Assembly (NCBI GenBank): GCA_001464765.1
Contig: LNDV01000027.1
Location: 62,001 to 126,000 of the forward strand
DNA length: 64,000 bases
Source: Betaproteobacteria bacterium Ga0077526
GTDB lineage: Bacteria; Pseudomonadota; Gammaproteobacteria; Burkholderiales; Ga0077523
Reading direction: 5' to 3'
The notes beneath the pieces were generated by a model that was not told the origin of the DNA, ran no database searches, and saw only the letters and a program-made list of their open reading frames with translations. Made by a program: the position numbers and the translations under genes. Of the stretch, positions 44,588 to 52,761 are shown piece by piece. The number at the start of each line of letters is the position of its first letter. The first letter of the stretch is position 1.

Positions 44588-44874
44588 CCGCCGCCCGTGC
44601 CCAGGCCGTCGAAGGCCGGGCGACCAGCGAGGGTCAGACCACCGCGGAAATGGCGCCCGGGGGGATGTTCGGGCTGACGGAAGAGCAGGTCTCGGAGTTC
44701 GGGCTCACCTTCGGGCTCACCGGCTTCATCCTCTTCATGCTGTTCATCATTTGGAATCTGGCGCGTGAGTCGAAGGCGGGCCGGCTCGGGACCTTCGTGC
44801 TGTTCTTCGTGCTGGCGTTCGGCATGCTTGGCTTCATCGCCAAGCAGATCCTGACCTGGTTTCTCGATATCTGA
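44584..44874 (+). CDS. DUF2788 family small membrane protein
   Basis: 96 aa from the ATG that overlaps the previous stop. The family core MFGLTEEQVSEFGLTFGLTGF...FIIWNLARESKAGRLGTFVLFFVLAFGMLGFIAK starts about 27 residues in, so an internal ATG at 44665 could be the real start (about 70 aa). It has two membrane spans. Function of DUF2788 is unknown. Last gene of the addBA unit. Confidence 0.85.
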   Translation: MTAARAQAVEGRATSEGQTTAEMAPGGMFGLTEEQVSEFGLTFGLTGFILFMLFIIWNLARESKAGRLGTFVLFFVLAFGMLGFIAKQILTWFLDI

Positions 44875-44927
44875 CGGGAGCCGACGGGCGCGTCGCCTCG
44901 CCGGCCCAGGTCGCGCCGAAGCGCCGG

Positions 44928-45368
44928 TCAGGGCAACTGAATGCCGCCGCGCCCCCCGCCGCCGAAGCCGCCACCTCCGCCGAAACCGCCACCCCCACCA
45001 AAACCACCACCGCCGCCGCCTGCGCCGCCGGGCGGGAGAACGATCGAAGACGCCGCCTGACGCCGCATCTCCTGAAGCTCGCGCATGGCACGTTCCAGCG
45101 CGACCTTGGCGGCTGCGCCGTAGCCAGCGACGGCGACGGACAGCGAGCCGGAGGGCAGCTCGAAGCTGAGGGGCAGGGCGCCGACGGACGTCATGATCTG
45201 CGCTTCCCCGATGTACTGGGCCTCGCGCGAGGGATCGGGCTGGCCGTCCGCCGTGATGGGTTGAAGGACGCGAATCGTGCCGACGCGGCGGTCGGTGATC
45301 ATCTCTTCGCGATAGAGGTCGGATGCGTCCATCTCGGCATCCATGGAGTCGTCGGGACCTTGGGCCAT
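44928..45368 (-). CDS. Conserved protein of unknown function with Gly-rich tail
   Basis: 146 aa. The first ~110 residues form a compact acidic-to-amphipathic domain (DLYREEMITDRRVGTIRVLQPITADG...YIGEAQIMTSVGALPLSFELPSGSL) followed by a helix (AAAKVALERAMRELQEMRRQAASSIVLPPG). The last ~35 residues are GGGGGFGG repeats ending GRGGIQLP. I recall similar uncharacterised proteins in betaproteobacteria with the RVGTIRxLxPI and GEAQ motifs but without a named function. No signal peptide or membrane span. It is convergent with the addBA unit. Confidence 0.75.
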   Translation of the reverse strand: MAQGPDDSMDAEMDASDLYREEMITDRRVGTIRVLQPITADGQPDPSREAQYIGEAQIMTSVGALPLSFELPSGSLSVAVAGYGAAAKVALERAMRELQEMRRQAASSIVLPPGGAGGGGGGFGGGGGFGGGGGFGGGGRGGIQLP

Positions 45369-45469
45369 GGCAGTCGGAATCGGAAAGTGGCGAAAGCGGA
45401 AAGGTTAGCAGGCATCGCCCCTGCCGTCGCCCCCGCCCTCGCGCCGGGCGGCCGGAACGGTGCGGGTCG

Positions 45470-47035
45470 CTATTGCTGCGGCATGGCGCGGACCGACTCC
45501 ACCACCACGCGGTAGAACTGGATATCCCCGGGGCTGCGCATCGTCGCCCGGACCATGGGAATCTGTGCGACCTTTCCGGGCTGCAGTGGCTCCCGCAGGG
45601 TGAACGTGGGGGTCTGCTCCACGATGCGCTGCCCGTCCGACCTCACGACGCGAAGGCTGACATCCACTAGCGGCACCGGGGCCGCGTTCTGGAGGATCGC
45701 ATAAAGGGTGCCGTCGGTCGCCGCCTGCACGTCGGCCTGCAGATAGCGGGCGGGATTGCGCGGGAGATCGAGCCGTACGAACCGGGCGGAAGCCTGTCGT
45801 CCCAGATCCGAGCCCGCCCCGGCCGCGACCTCGTAATGCTGGAGCGCCTCGTCGACCTTGCCGCGCTCCTCGGAAAGAATGCCGAGGAAGTAATGGGCGG
45901 GCGCCGTCGGCAGCAACTGCAGGCTGCGACGAAGGTAGGGTTCCGCATCGCCGCGCCGGCCCGCGCTGAACAGCGCGATGCCGGACTGCACGTGCGGCTT
46001 GAAGTAGTTCTCCTGCAGCCGGATGGCTTGCGCATAGTGCACGAGCGCGGTGTCCAGACGCTTCTGGCCGAGTTCGATATCGCCCAGCAGTTCGTGGAAG
46101 CGGGCCTCCTGCGGCTCCAGCGCGATCGCGCGTTTCGCGGAGGTGGTGGCCGCAGGATAGTCGCCCTTCGCCAGAGCGCGCACGCCTTCGGCATGGGCAT
46201 CGTAGGCGGGCTTGCGCCGGAACAGGTCTGCGGTCTTCTGCTTGTAGCGCTCCTCGCCGGCATCGCCGCCGTCGCCGAGTTCTGCAGCGGTCTTCCGGTT
46301 GGCGGCTACCCGTTCCTCCGAAGGCGGATGGCTCGCGAACAACCCGTCGATGAAGCTCTGCTGCCGCCCCTTGCTCAACCGGACGAAGGTCTCCTGAAGC
46401 GTGATGGATGCGCGAGGGTCATACCCGGCGCGTTTCATGTAACGGGTGCCGTAGAGATCGGACTCGAGTTCGGCGTCCCGTCCGTAGCGCGTGGAGACGA
46501 GTTGGGCGGCGATCTGCGCGCCCTGCACGTAGAGCTGCGAGTACTTCTGGTTCTGCGAGCCCAGTCCCACCGCCATCACGGCGCCCTGGAGGAGATAGCC
46601 ACGCTCCATGCTCTTGGCACCGTGCCTGGCGGCGGCGTGGACGATTTCGTGTCCGAGGACGGCGGCGAGCTCCGATTCAGACTTGAGTTCGTAGAGGAGG
46701 CCACGGTTCACGGCGATCTTGCCTCCGGGCATAGCCCAGGCATTCGGCACGCTGTCGTTCAGGACCGCGAATTCATAGGGCAGCTTGCGGTCCGAGACGG
46801 CAGCCAGCCGGTTGCCGACTTCACGCACGTACTCCGTGAGTCCGGGGTCGATGACGTAGTCGCCGCCCTGCGCCTGGCGCGCCGGCTCATAGCTTTGCTG
46901 GCCGATCGCGATTTCCTCGGCTTCGCCGACGAGCTGCAGTTCCTTCTTGCCGGTGACGGGATTCGTGCCGCACGCGGCGAGCACGAGGGCCAGCGCCGGC
47001 ACCAGCCGGCGAACAAATCGGGACACGTCGTACAT
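45470..47035 (-). CDS. BepA-like M48 metalloprotease lipoprotein with TPR repeats
   Basis: About 521 aa. The N-terminus MYDVSRFVRRLVPALALVLAACGTNP is a lipoprotein signal with lipobox LAAC. The zinc site is HEIVHAAARHG with the third ligand in DAELESDLYGTRYM. The second half holds TPR units (EGVRALAKGDYPAATTSAKRAIALEP, LLGDIELGQKRLDTALVHYAQAI, ALFSAGRRGDAEPYLRRSLQLLP). This matches BepA/YfgC, which assists or degrades LptD and BAM substrates. An additional ~100-residue C-terminal beta-rich part follows. Start is the ATG at 47035 or six bases upstream at 47041; GAG spacing favours the former. Confidence 0.9.
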   Translation of the reverse strand: MYDVSRFVRRLVPALALVLAACGTNPVTGKKELQLVGEAEEIAIGQQSYEPARQAQGGDYVIDPGLTEYVREVGNRLAAVSDRKLPYEFAVLNDSVPNAWAMPGGKIAVNRGLLYELKSESELAAVLGHEIVHAAARHGAKSMERGYLLQGAVMAVGLGSQNQKYSQLYVQGAQIAAQLVSTRYGRDAELESDLYGTRYMKRAGYDPRASITLQETFVRLSKGRQQSFIDGLFASHPPSEERVAANRKTAAELGDGGDAGEERYKQKTADLFRRKPAYDAHAEGVRALAKGDYPAATTSAKRAIALEPQEARFHELLGDIELGQKRLDTALVHYAQAIRLQENYFKPHVQSGIALFSAGRRGDAEPYLRRSLQLLPTAPAHYFLGILSEERGKVDEALQHYEVAAGAGSDLGRQASARFVRLDLPRNPARYLQADVQAATDGTLYAILQNAAPVPLVDVSLRVVRSDGQRIVEQTPTFTLREPLQPGKVAQIPMVRATMRSPGDIQFYRVVVESVRAMPQQ

Positions 47036-47106
47036 GGCCATCTCGGGGACTCTTGAGGGAGCGCCGATGATACGCCCCATGACGCGCGGGTATCCCCGTG
47101 GTGCGG

Positions 47107-48345
47107 TCAGTCGTGACGCAGCGCCGCCGCCGGCTTGACCCGCGCGGCGCGGAGGCTGGGGTAGAGCGTTGCCAGGGCCGACACCACCAGCGCCACGCCG
47201 GCAGTGACCAGCACATCGCCCCACTGCAGCTGGGAGGGCAGTTCGGCGATGCGGTAGATCTCGGCGTCGATGGCCTTGAAGCCGAACGTGCGCTCGGCCC
47301 ACTGAACGATGGTGGGCACCTGCAGCGCGATGAGGATGCCGAGCACCGTCCCGATCACCGTTCCTACCACCCCGATGGTGACGCCCTGCACGGCGAAGAT
47401 GCGCATGATCGCGCCGGGGGTGGCGCCCAGCGTGCGCAGGATGGCGATGTCCGAGCGCTTGTCCGTCACGGCCATCACGAGCGAAGTGACGATGTTGAAG
47501 GCCGCGACAACGATCAGCAGTGACACCACGAGCACCACCATGCGCTTGGAGGTCCTGACCGCATGGAACAGGTTCGCATTGCCCCGGGTCCAGTCGGTGA
47601 TGAAGAGGTCGAGCTGCCGCTGGGCGAGTTCCTCCGCGACGAGCGGCGCGAGCATCGGATCCTCGAGCTGGATGCGAACGCCGGAGACGCGGTCTCCCAG
47701 CCGGAAGATCGAGCGCATGTCGTCGATGTGCACGAGCGCGAGGCCGTTGTCGAAGTCGTACATGCCCACACTGAAGGTGGCGACCACCCGTGCCGGCTTC
47801 ATTCGCGGCATGGCCTGCTCGGATGTGCTGTTCGCATCGGGAATCACCAGGGCGACGCGGTCGCCGACCTTCACCCCCAGATTCCTGGCGAGTTCCGAGC
47901 CGAGCACCAGGCCCATGGATCCGGGCTTCAGGTCCTCGAGCTTTCCATCCTTGATCTGCCGGGCCAGGTCCGAGGCTCGTGATTCCAGTGCCGGGTCGAT
48001 TCCCCGCAGGACAGCTCCCTGGACCTTGGTGCCCATCGAGATGAGCCCCTGACCCGAGACGTACGGTGCAACCGCCTTCACGCCCGTCAGCAAGTTCGCG
48101 TGGGCGGCGACGGCCTTCCAGTCCGGAATGGTGCCGTCATAGCCTGTGGCCTGGACGTGAGGCGTGGCGCCCAGAATGCCCCGTCGGAACTCGTGCTCGA
48201 AGCCATTCACAACCGAAAGCACGACGATGAGCGCCGCGACCGCCAGAGCGACGCCGGCCATCGACACGATGGAAAGGAAGACCACGAACTGACTCGTGCG
48301 GCGGGCCCGGGTGTAGCGGAGCCCGATGAGGTTCTCGTATTTCAT
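47107..48345 (-). CDS. Lipoprotein-releasing ABC transporter permease, LolC/LolE family
   Basis: About 412 aa from the ATG at 48345 (MKYENLIGLRYTRARRTSQFVVFLSIVSMAG). The MacB/FtsX-type layout is one N-terminal membrane span, a periplasmic domain of ~210 residues, then three spans (VVSLLIVVAAFNIVTSLVMAV, VQGVTIGVVGTVIGTVLGIL, VLVTAGVALVVSALATLYPS) ending LRAARVKPAAALRHD. It would extract lipoproteins from the inner membrane for LolA. LolD, the ATPase normally encoded next to it, is absent here; a protease-lipoprotein gene follows instead. Confidence 0.9.
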   Translation of the reverse strand: MKYENLIGLRYTRARRTSQFVVFLSIVSMAGVALAVAALIVVLSVVNGFEHEFRRGILGATPHVQATGYDGTIPDWKAVAAHANLLTGVKAVAPYVSGQGLISMGTKVQGAVLRGIDPALESRASDLARQIKDGKLEDLKPGSMGLVLGSELARNLGVKVGDRVALVIPDANSTSEQAMPRMKPARVVATFSVGMYDFDNGLALVHIDDMRSIFRLGDRVSGVRIQLEDPMLAPLVAEELAQRQLDLFITDWTRGNANLFHAVRTSKRMVVLVVSLLIVVAAFNIVTSLVMAVTDKRSDIAILRTLGATPGAIMRIFAVQGVTIGVVGTVIGTVLGILIALQVPTIVQWAERTFGFKAIDAEIYRIAELPSQLQWGDVLVTAGVALVVSALATLYPSLRAARVKPAAALRHD

Positions 48346-48512
48346 GGCCCGCATGTTACGCGGGGAGCGCAATCGGGCGAAATGTTCGTCCGCTGGCGCT
48401 TCTGCGCTATTGGGAGTACCTGTTTCCGCGGAACGTGGTCATGAGTGCGGTCGTTTTGAGGCCCCGTTGCGGTATGCCATGACCGGTTCAGAAATCAGCA
48501 TGGCCCTCACCC

Positions 48513-50819
48513 TCAAACTTCCTGGGCTGGGCGGCTGACGTGCCTCAATTGACGACCACCGCACTGTTCTACGAACGAGAGAATCTCGCCCCAGGTCCCG
48601 CCCACGTCGGAATGCAAGATCCCATGTCGTCGGGAAGGGATCATCACCAGCTTCTTCCGCGAAGACCCGATCGCGCGGTACAGCGCCTGGGCGCTCGCGG
48701 GATCCACCACCGGGTCGGCATCTCCCTGCATCACCAGTGCAGGGTGGCTGATCTGCGCGAGATGCTTGGGCAGATCCTCGACCAGACACCCCAGTTCGTA
48801 GAGCGCCCGGATCGGCATGTGCGCGTAGTTGATGTGGGGATGCTCCGGATGATTCGGACGGAACGGCAGGACGCCATGTTCGCGCACGCGTTCCACCAGA
48901 CGATTTGTCCGATGCATGAAGGGCACGAAGGCCATGTTCCGGTCGCGGAACCTCATGGGGGCCGAGACGGCCGCCACGCCCGCAAGCTGCGCCGGCTGTT
49001 CTGACGCCAGATGCAGACACAGGGAGCCTCCTGTCGAGAAGCCGACGAGGCAGATGCGGTCGACGAACGGCGCGAGGATGCGATAGCCGCGACGCACGCT
49101 GGCCAGCCAGTCGTGCCAGGTGCGCGATCGCAGATCCCACGGGGACGTTCCGTGTCCCTTCAGGCGCACCGCGTGATGGGCAATCCCGGCTGCCGACAGC
49201 GCGTCTCCCAGACCGCGCACTTCGGCGGGCGACGCGAGAAAGCCATGCACGAGCACCACGCCGATGTCGCGGCGATCTCCGGGGATATCCAGCCGGGGCG
49301 AGGCGGCGGCCGTCTGCGTCTGGAGACGGTTGACGGCCCGATGGCGAGGTTTGTCGAACTGCGCATGGTCCCAGGCGAGCGAGCGCAGTTCGTCGTCGAA
49401 CTGAAGGCGGGCAAAGTCCTGGTCGGACAACTGGCCGACCTCCCGGATGGCGTCAGCGACGGCGGTGAAGACCGGGCGCAACGGCGCGACCTCGTTCGCG
49501 AACACCTCCACCGGGTTCTCGAGACGCACCTGATCGAAGTCGTGGTCGCCGAGCAGCTTCGGCAGAAAGCGGTAGTAGGTGTCCGTCTGTTCGAGCAAGC
49601 CCAGGTGGGTCGCCGTCCGGACAAACTCGTCCAGCCCGGCGGAGCGCCCCGAAGCGAGTTCACCGTAGGCCTCAGGGTTGCGCAGGCTCCGGTGCAGGCT
49701 TACGCCCTCGGTCCGCTGGAGCTTCTTCACGGCGAGATAGAGAGTACGGTGCAGTTCCTGCGCTGCGATCTCCGTCCGGCCGGTATCCATGAGTTCGTAG
49801 ATGGCGAGCGCGACGAGATGGCTCAGGTTCACCGTCACCAGCTGATACATCCCGTGCATGTAGGCGTCACGCACCCGTTCGGCCTGGAGCCGCGTGGCGT
49901 TGGCGATCAGGCGGCGCTCGACGCGACTCGACCGGGTGGTGAACGCGTCCTGCAGTCCGCCGAGCTTTGCCGCGCGGATCGCGACGACCCGCCGGTCGCG
50001 CTCACTCCAGTGATCCGCTGCCCGGACCGGTGTACCGAGGCGGATGTCCATGTCCGTATCCTTCAGCAGGATGTTGCCTTCGATGAGCAGCTCCTCTCGC
50101 ATGCGCGGGCTGATGCCGCGGTTGAAGAACTCGACACCATGCAGCAGCGGATTGCCTCGGACGCGAAGCGGATAGAAGGTGATGTTCGCGGGGACGATCA
50201 GGGTCGGGCGGCGCGCCCGGGCGAGCAGCGTGGCGTGGTCGCCGATGCCGAGAACGTTGCACCAGCTGTCGAGCCGGGAACGGTCGCCGCGGTCCTCTGC
50301 GTGCAGCACCGCCTGCTTGAACACTTCGAGTGCGAGGGCTATCACGGCCGCGCCGCTGTGATGCTTCCGCCGCTGCGACGCGCTGCGGGAGTAGACGCTG
50401 TAATCGCCGCCGGCATCCAGGACCTGCCGATCCTTGACCATGCCGCCTTCGGGAAAAACGATCAGTTTGCGGCCGCGCAGCACCTCGGCCGCGAGCAGGG
50501 CCAGCAGATCCGGGTAGTCGTTCGGAATCGCGCCCACGGCTTTCAGGTAGTTCGCGAACCGGTCGCGGCCCGAGAAGAGGTCGCGGTCGGCCACCGACCG
50601 GCAGTGCACGCCGCTGTGCTCCCAGAACAGGTACTGCGGGATGAAGGTTTCGAAGCGGGCGAAATGGTTGAAGACGAAGATGTCGCCGACGTCGATGCGG
50701 TCGTCGTCGTCGTCGTGGAGCCGGATGTTCACCTTGAGCATGCGGCGCAGCACGCGCATGAAGCGGCCCGTCCACTGATAGGCCCCGGGATTGATCGGGA
50801 ATTCCAGCCTGTTATCCAC
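48513..50819 (-). CDS. Fusion of glycerolipid-type acyltransferase and alpha/beta hydrolase
   Basis: About 768 aa. Three GTG codons in a row open the frame; the third (50819) has GGAG-G at ideal distance. Residues ~1-280 look like a PlsB/PlsC-type acyltransferase: FVFNHFARFETFIP (an HX4E where HX4D is usual), LFSGRDRFANYLKAVGAIPND and VFPEGGMVKDR. A helical middle (~285-480) follows. The C-terminal ~270 residues are an alpha/beta hydrolase: VVLVHGFLASPAEV, nucleophile elbow GFSTGGSL (~603), VMQGDADPVVDP (Asp) and SRRHGILH (His). One chain could thus both acylate and deacylate lipids. The physiological substrate is unknown. Confidence 0.85.
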   Translation of the reverse strand: MDNRLEFPINPGAYQWTGRFMRVLRRMLKVNIRLHDDDDDRIDVGDIFVFNHFARFETFIPQYLFWEHSGVHCRSVADRDLFSGRDRFANYLKAVGAIPNDYPDLLALLAAEVLRGRKLIVFPEGGMVKDRQVLDAGGDYSVYSRSASQRRKHHSGAAVIALALEVFKQAVLHAEDRGDRSRLDSWCNVLGIGDHATLLARARRPTLIVPANITFYPLRVRGNPLLHGVEFFNRGISPRMREELLIEGNILLKDTDMDIRLGTPVRAADHWSERDRRVVAIRAAKLGGLQDAFTTRSSRVERRLIANATRLQAERVRDAYMHGMYQLVTVNLSHLVALAIYELMDTGRTEIAAQELHRTLYLAVKKLQRTEGVSLHRSLRNPEAYGELASGRSAGLDEFVRTATHLGLLEQTDTYYRFLPKLLGDHDFDQVRLENPVEVFANEVAPLRPVFTAVADAIREVGQLSDQDFARLQFDDELRSLAWDHAQFDKPRHRAVNRLQTQTAAASPRLDIPGDRRDIGVVLVHGFLASPAEVRGLGDALSAAGIAHHAVRLKGHGTSPWDLRSRTWHDWLASVRRGYRILAPFVDRICLVGFSTGGSLCLHLASEQPAQLAGVAAVSAPMRFRDRNMAFVPFMHRTNRLVERVREHGVLPFRPNHPEHPHINYAHMPIRALYELGCLVEDLPKHLAQISHPALVMQGDADPVVDPASAQALYRAIGSSRKKLVMIPSRRHGILHSDVGGTWGEILSFVEQCGGRQLRHVSRPAQEV

Positions 50820-50976
50820 CACCACCTCCGCGCACGAGCGTGCTGCGTTCGGAAGAAGCGAACTTCGCGCCGAGAGGCTGGTCTGGCGTAAAGCAAAGTC
50901 CGCACGGCCCGCGCGGTGCCGGTCGGCCTTGCTGCCCTGTCCCGAGTCCTCCGAGGCCCCAAGCTACAATCCGTCC

Positions 50977-52047
50977 ATGGATCAAGTTCTGAGTCTTCCT
51001 CGCGCCGCGGCGGTGCCGCCACCGGCAGTTGCGCGTCGCCGCATCGCCGCCTGGCTGCTGGTGTGCTGCGCCCTGGTCTTCATCATGATCGTCGTCGGCG
51101 GCGTCACGCGTCTCACCCGCTCCGGGTTGTCGATCGTCGAATGGCAACCCATCGCCGGCACTCTCCCGCCCCTTACCCAGGAAGCGTGGGAGACCATGTT
51201 CGCCAAGTACCGGGAAACGCCCGAGTACCTGAAGGTGAACCGCGGCATGGGCCTCGACGAATTCAAGGGCATCTTCTGGTGGGAGTACCTGCACCGGCTG
51301 CTGGGGCGCACCATCGGGCTCGTGTTCCTGATCCCCTTCGTGTGGTTCGCCGTGCGCCGCCAGATCGAGCGGTCCCTGCTGCCGAGGCTGATCGGCATCT
51401 TCTGTCTGGGCGGGATTCAGGGGGCGATCGGCTGGTGGATGGTGAAGAGCGGGCTGGTCGACACGCCTCGGGTGAGCCATGTGCGCCTCGCTGTTCATCT
51501 CGGAATGGCCTTTCTGATTTTCGCGGCGATGTTCTGGACGGCGCTCGGGCTGCTGGCTCCCGACCGGCCGACGCGGCCCGGCAGCAAGCGTGCCGGACTG
51601 GCCCGCTTCGCAACGGGCCTTGCGGTGTGGGTCTACGTGATGGTGCTGTCCGGGGCCCTCGTCGCCGGCACCCGCGCGGGGTACGCGTACAACACGTTTC
51701 CGCTCATGGACGGGCACTGGGTTCCCCCGGGGCTCGCCGAACTCTCGCCCTGGTGGGAGAACCTCTTCCACAATCTCACCACCGTGCAGTTCAATCATCG
51801 GCTGATCGCCTGGTCGCTTTTCTTCCTGGTGCCGATCTTGTGGTGGCGCAGTCGCGCGGTCGATCTGACGGATGCCATACGCAGGCCGCTGAACCTGCTG
51901 CTTGCCATGCTGGCCGTGCAGATCATCCTGGGCATCTCGACCCTGATGCTGCAGGTTCCGGTAGCGCTGGGGGCAGCCCATCAGGGCGGTGCCCTCGTTC
52001 TGTTTGCGCTCACGCTCTGGAGCGCCCACTCCCTGAGGTATCGTTGA
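50977..52047 (+). CDS. ctaA: Heme A synthase (COX15/CtaA family)
   Basis: 356 aa from the ATG at 50977 (MDQVLSLPRAAAVPPPA). Eight membrane spans. Heme-ligand histidines lie in the expected places: WWEYLHRLLGRTIG, HVRLAVHLGMAFL, FNHRLIAWSLF and GAAHQGGALVLF. Also present are GGVTRLTRSGLSIVEW and TRAGYAYNTFPLMDGHW, typical of the COX15-like type 2 enzymes. It oxidises the heme O methyl to make heme A for aa3 oxidases. Heme O synthase and oxidase genes are not in the window. Its stop overlaps the GNAT start. Confidence 0.95.
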   Translation: MDQVLSLPRAAAVPPPAVARRRIAAWLLVCCALVFIMIVVGGVTRLTRSGLSIVEWQPIAGTLPPLTQEAWETMFAKYRETPEYLKVNRGMGLDEFKGIFWWEYLHRLLGRTIGLVFLIPFVWFAVRRQIERSLLPRLIGIFCLGGIQGAIGWWMVKSGLVDTPRVSHVRLAVHLGMAFLIFAAMFWTALGLLAPDRPTRPGSKRAGLARFATGLAVWVYVMVLSGALVAGTRAGYAYNTFPLMDGHWVPPGLAELSPWWENLFHNLTTVQFNHRLIAWSLFFLVPILWWRSRAVDLTDAIRRPLNLLLAMLAVQIILGISTLMLQVPVALGAAHQGGALVLFALTLWSAHSLRYR

Positions 52048-52556
52048 TGACCGCATCCGTGCAGATCCGTCCCGGGACCGCTGATGACCTCCCCGTCATC
52101 CTGCATTTCATCCAGGCCCTGGCCGAGTACGAGAAGCTGACCCATCTCGTGGTCGCGACGGAGGACTCCCTCCGTGAGTCCCTGTTCGGTGCCCAGCCGG
52201 GAGCGGAGGTGCTTCTGGCCTATGCGGGAGGGGAGGCGGTCGGCTTTGCCGTGCACTTCCACAACTTCTCGACCTTTCTGGGCCGCCGTGGCCTGTGGCT
52301 GGAGGACATCTTCGTGCCGCCGGTCCATCGGGGCAAAGGCTACGGCAAGGCATTGCTGCTCGCGTGCGCCCGCGTCGCGAAGGAGCGTGGCTGCGGCCGC
52401 TTCGAATGGTCCGCCCTCGACTGGAACACGCCGGCCTGGGATTTCTACAAGTCCCTGGGCGCCACTCCCATGGAAGACTGGACCAACTTCCGCGTGACGG
52501 GCGAAGCCCTGGACAGACTCGCCGGGATGGACGCCGAAAGCCCTCGCAGTCGCTGA
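52047..52556 (+). CDS. GNAT family N-acetyltransferase
   Basis: 169 aa whose ATG overlaps the heme A synthase stop (TGATG). It shows the acetyl-CoA pyrophosphate loop VHRGKGYGKALLLACARVAKERGC and the SAT-like ending WNTPAWDFYKSLGATPMEDWTNFRV. VRPGTxDDLPVILHFIQALAEYEKL at the start is also typical. The closest known family is diamine/thialysine N-acetyltransferase-like; the substrate is not certain. A two-tier hairpin follows within a few bases. Confidence 0.92.
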   Translation: MTASVQIRPGTADDLPVILHFIQALAEYEKLTHLVVATEDSLRESLFGAQPGAEVLLAYAGGEAVGFAVHFHNFSTFLGRRGLWLEDIFVPPVHRGKGYGKALLLACARVAKERGCGRFEWSALDWNTPAWDFYKSLGATPMEDWTNFRVTGEALDRLAGMDAESPRSR

Positions 52557-52561
52557 GGGGG

Positions 52562-52607
52562 GGCGCCTCGACAGGACCGGAGGTCGGTCCTTGCAGCGCG
52601 AGGCGCC
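52562..52607. other. Two-tier GC-rich hairpin between the GNAT and COG0523 genes
   Basis: GGCGCCTCG (52562-52570) pairs with CGAGGCGCC (52599-52607), enclosing AGGACCG (52573-52579) paired with CGGTCCT (52585-52591). No U-tract follows. It may be a terminator, a small structured RNA or a repeat element. The remainder of the 205-bp gap before 52762 shows no gene. Confidence 0.5.
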
Positions 52608-52761
52608 TGCGGGTCCGTGCCACGCAGGGGAGGGAGTATGGCCGTGCTCCGTCGCCTCCGTCGCAGGACGGCGCGATCTCCGCGAGGGCCGCGCCGCCAA
52701 ATGAAATAGTGTTCCCAACCGTGAAGGTGGCAATGTCTTCCGACCTCTGGAGACTGCCGCC

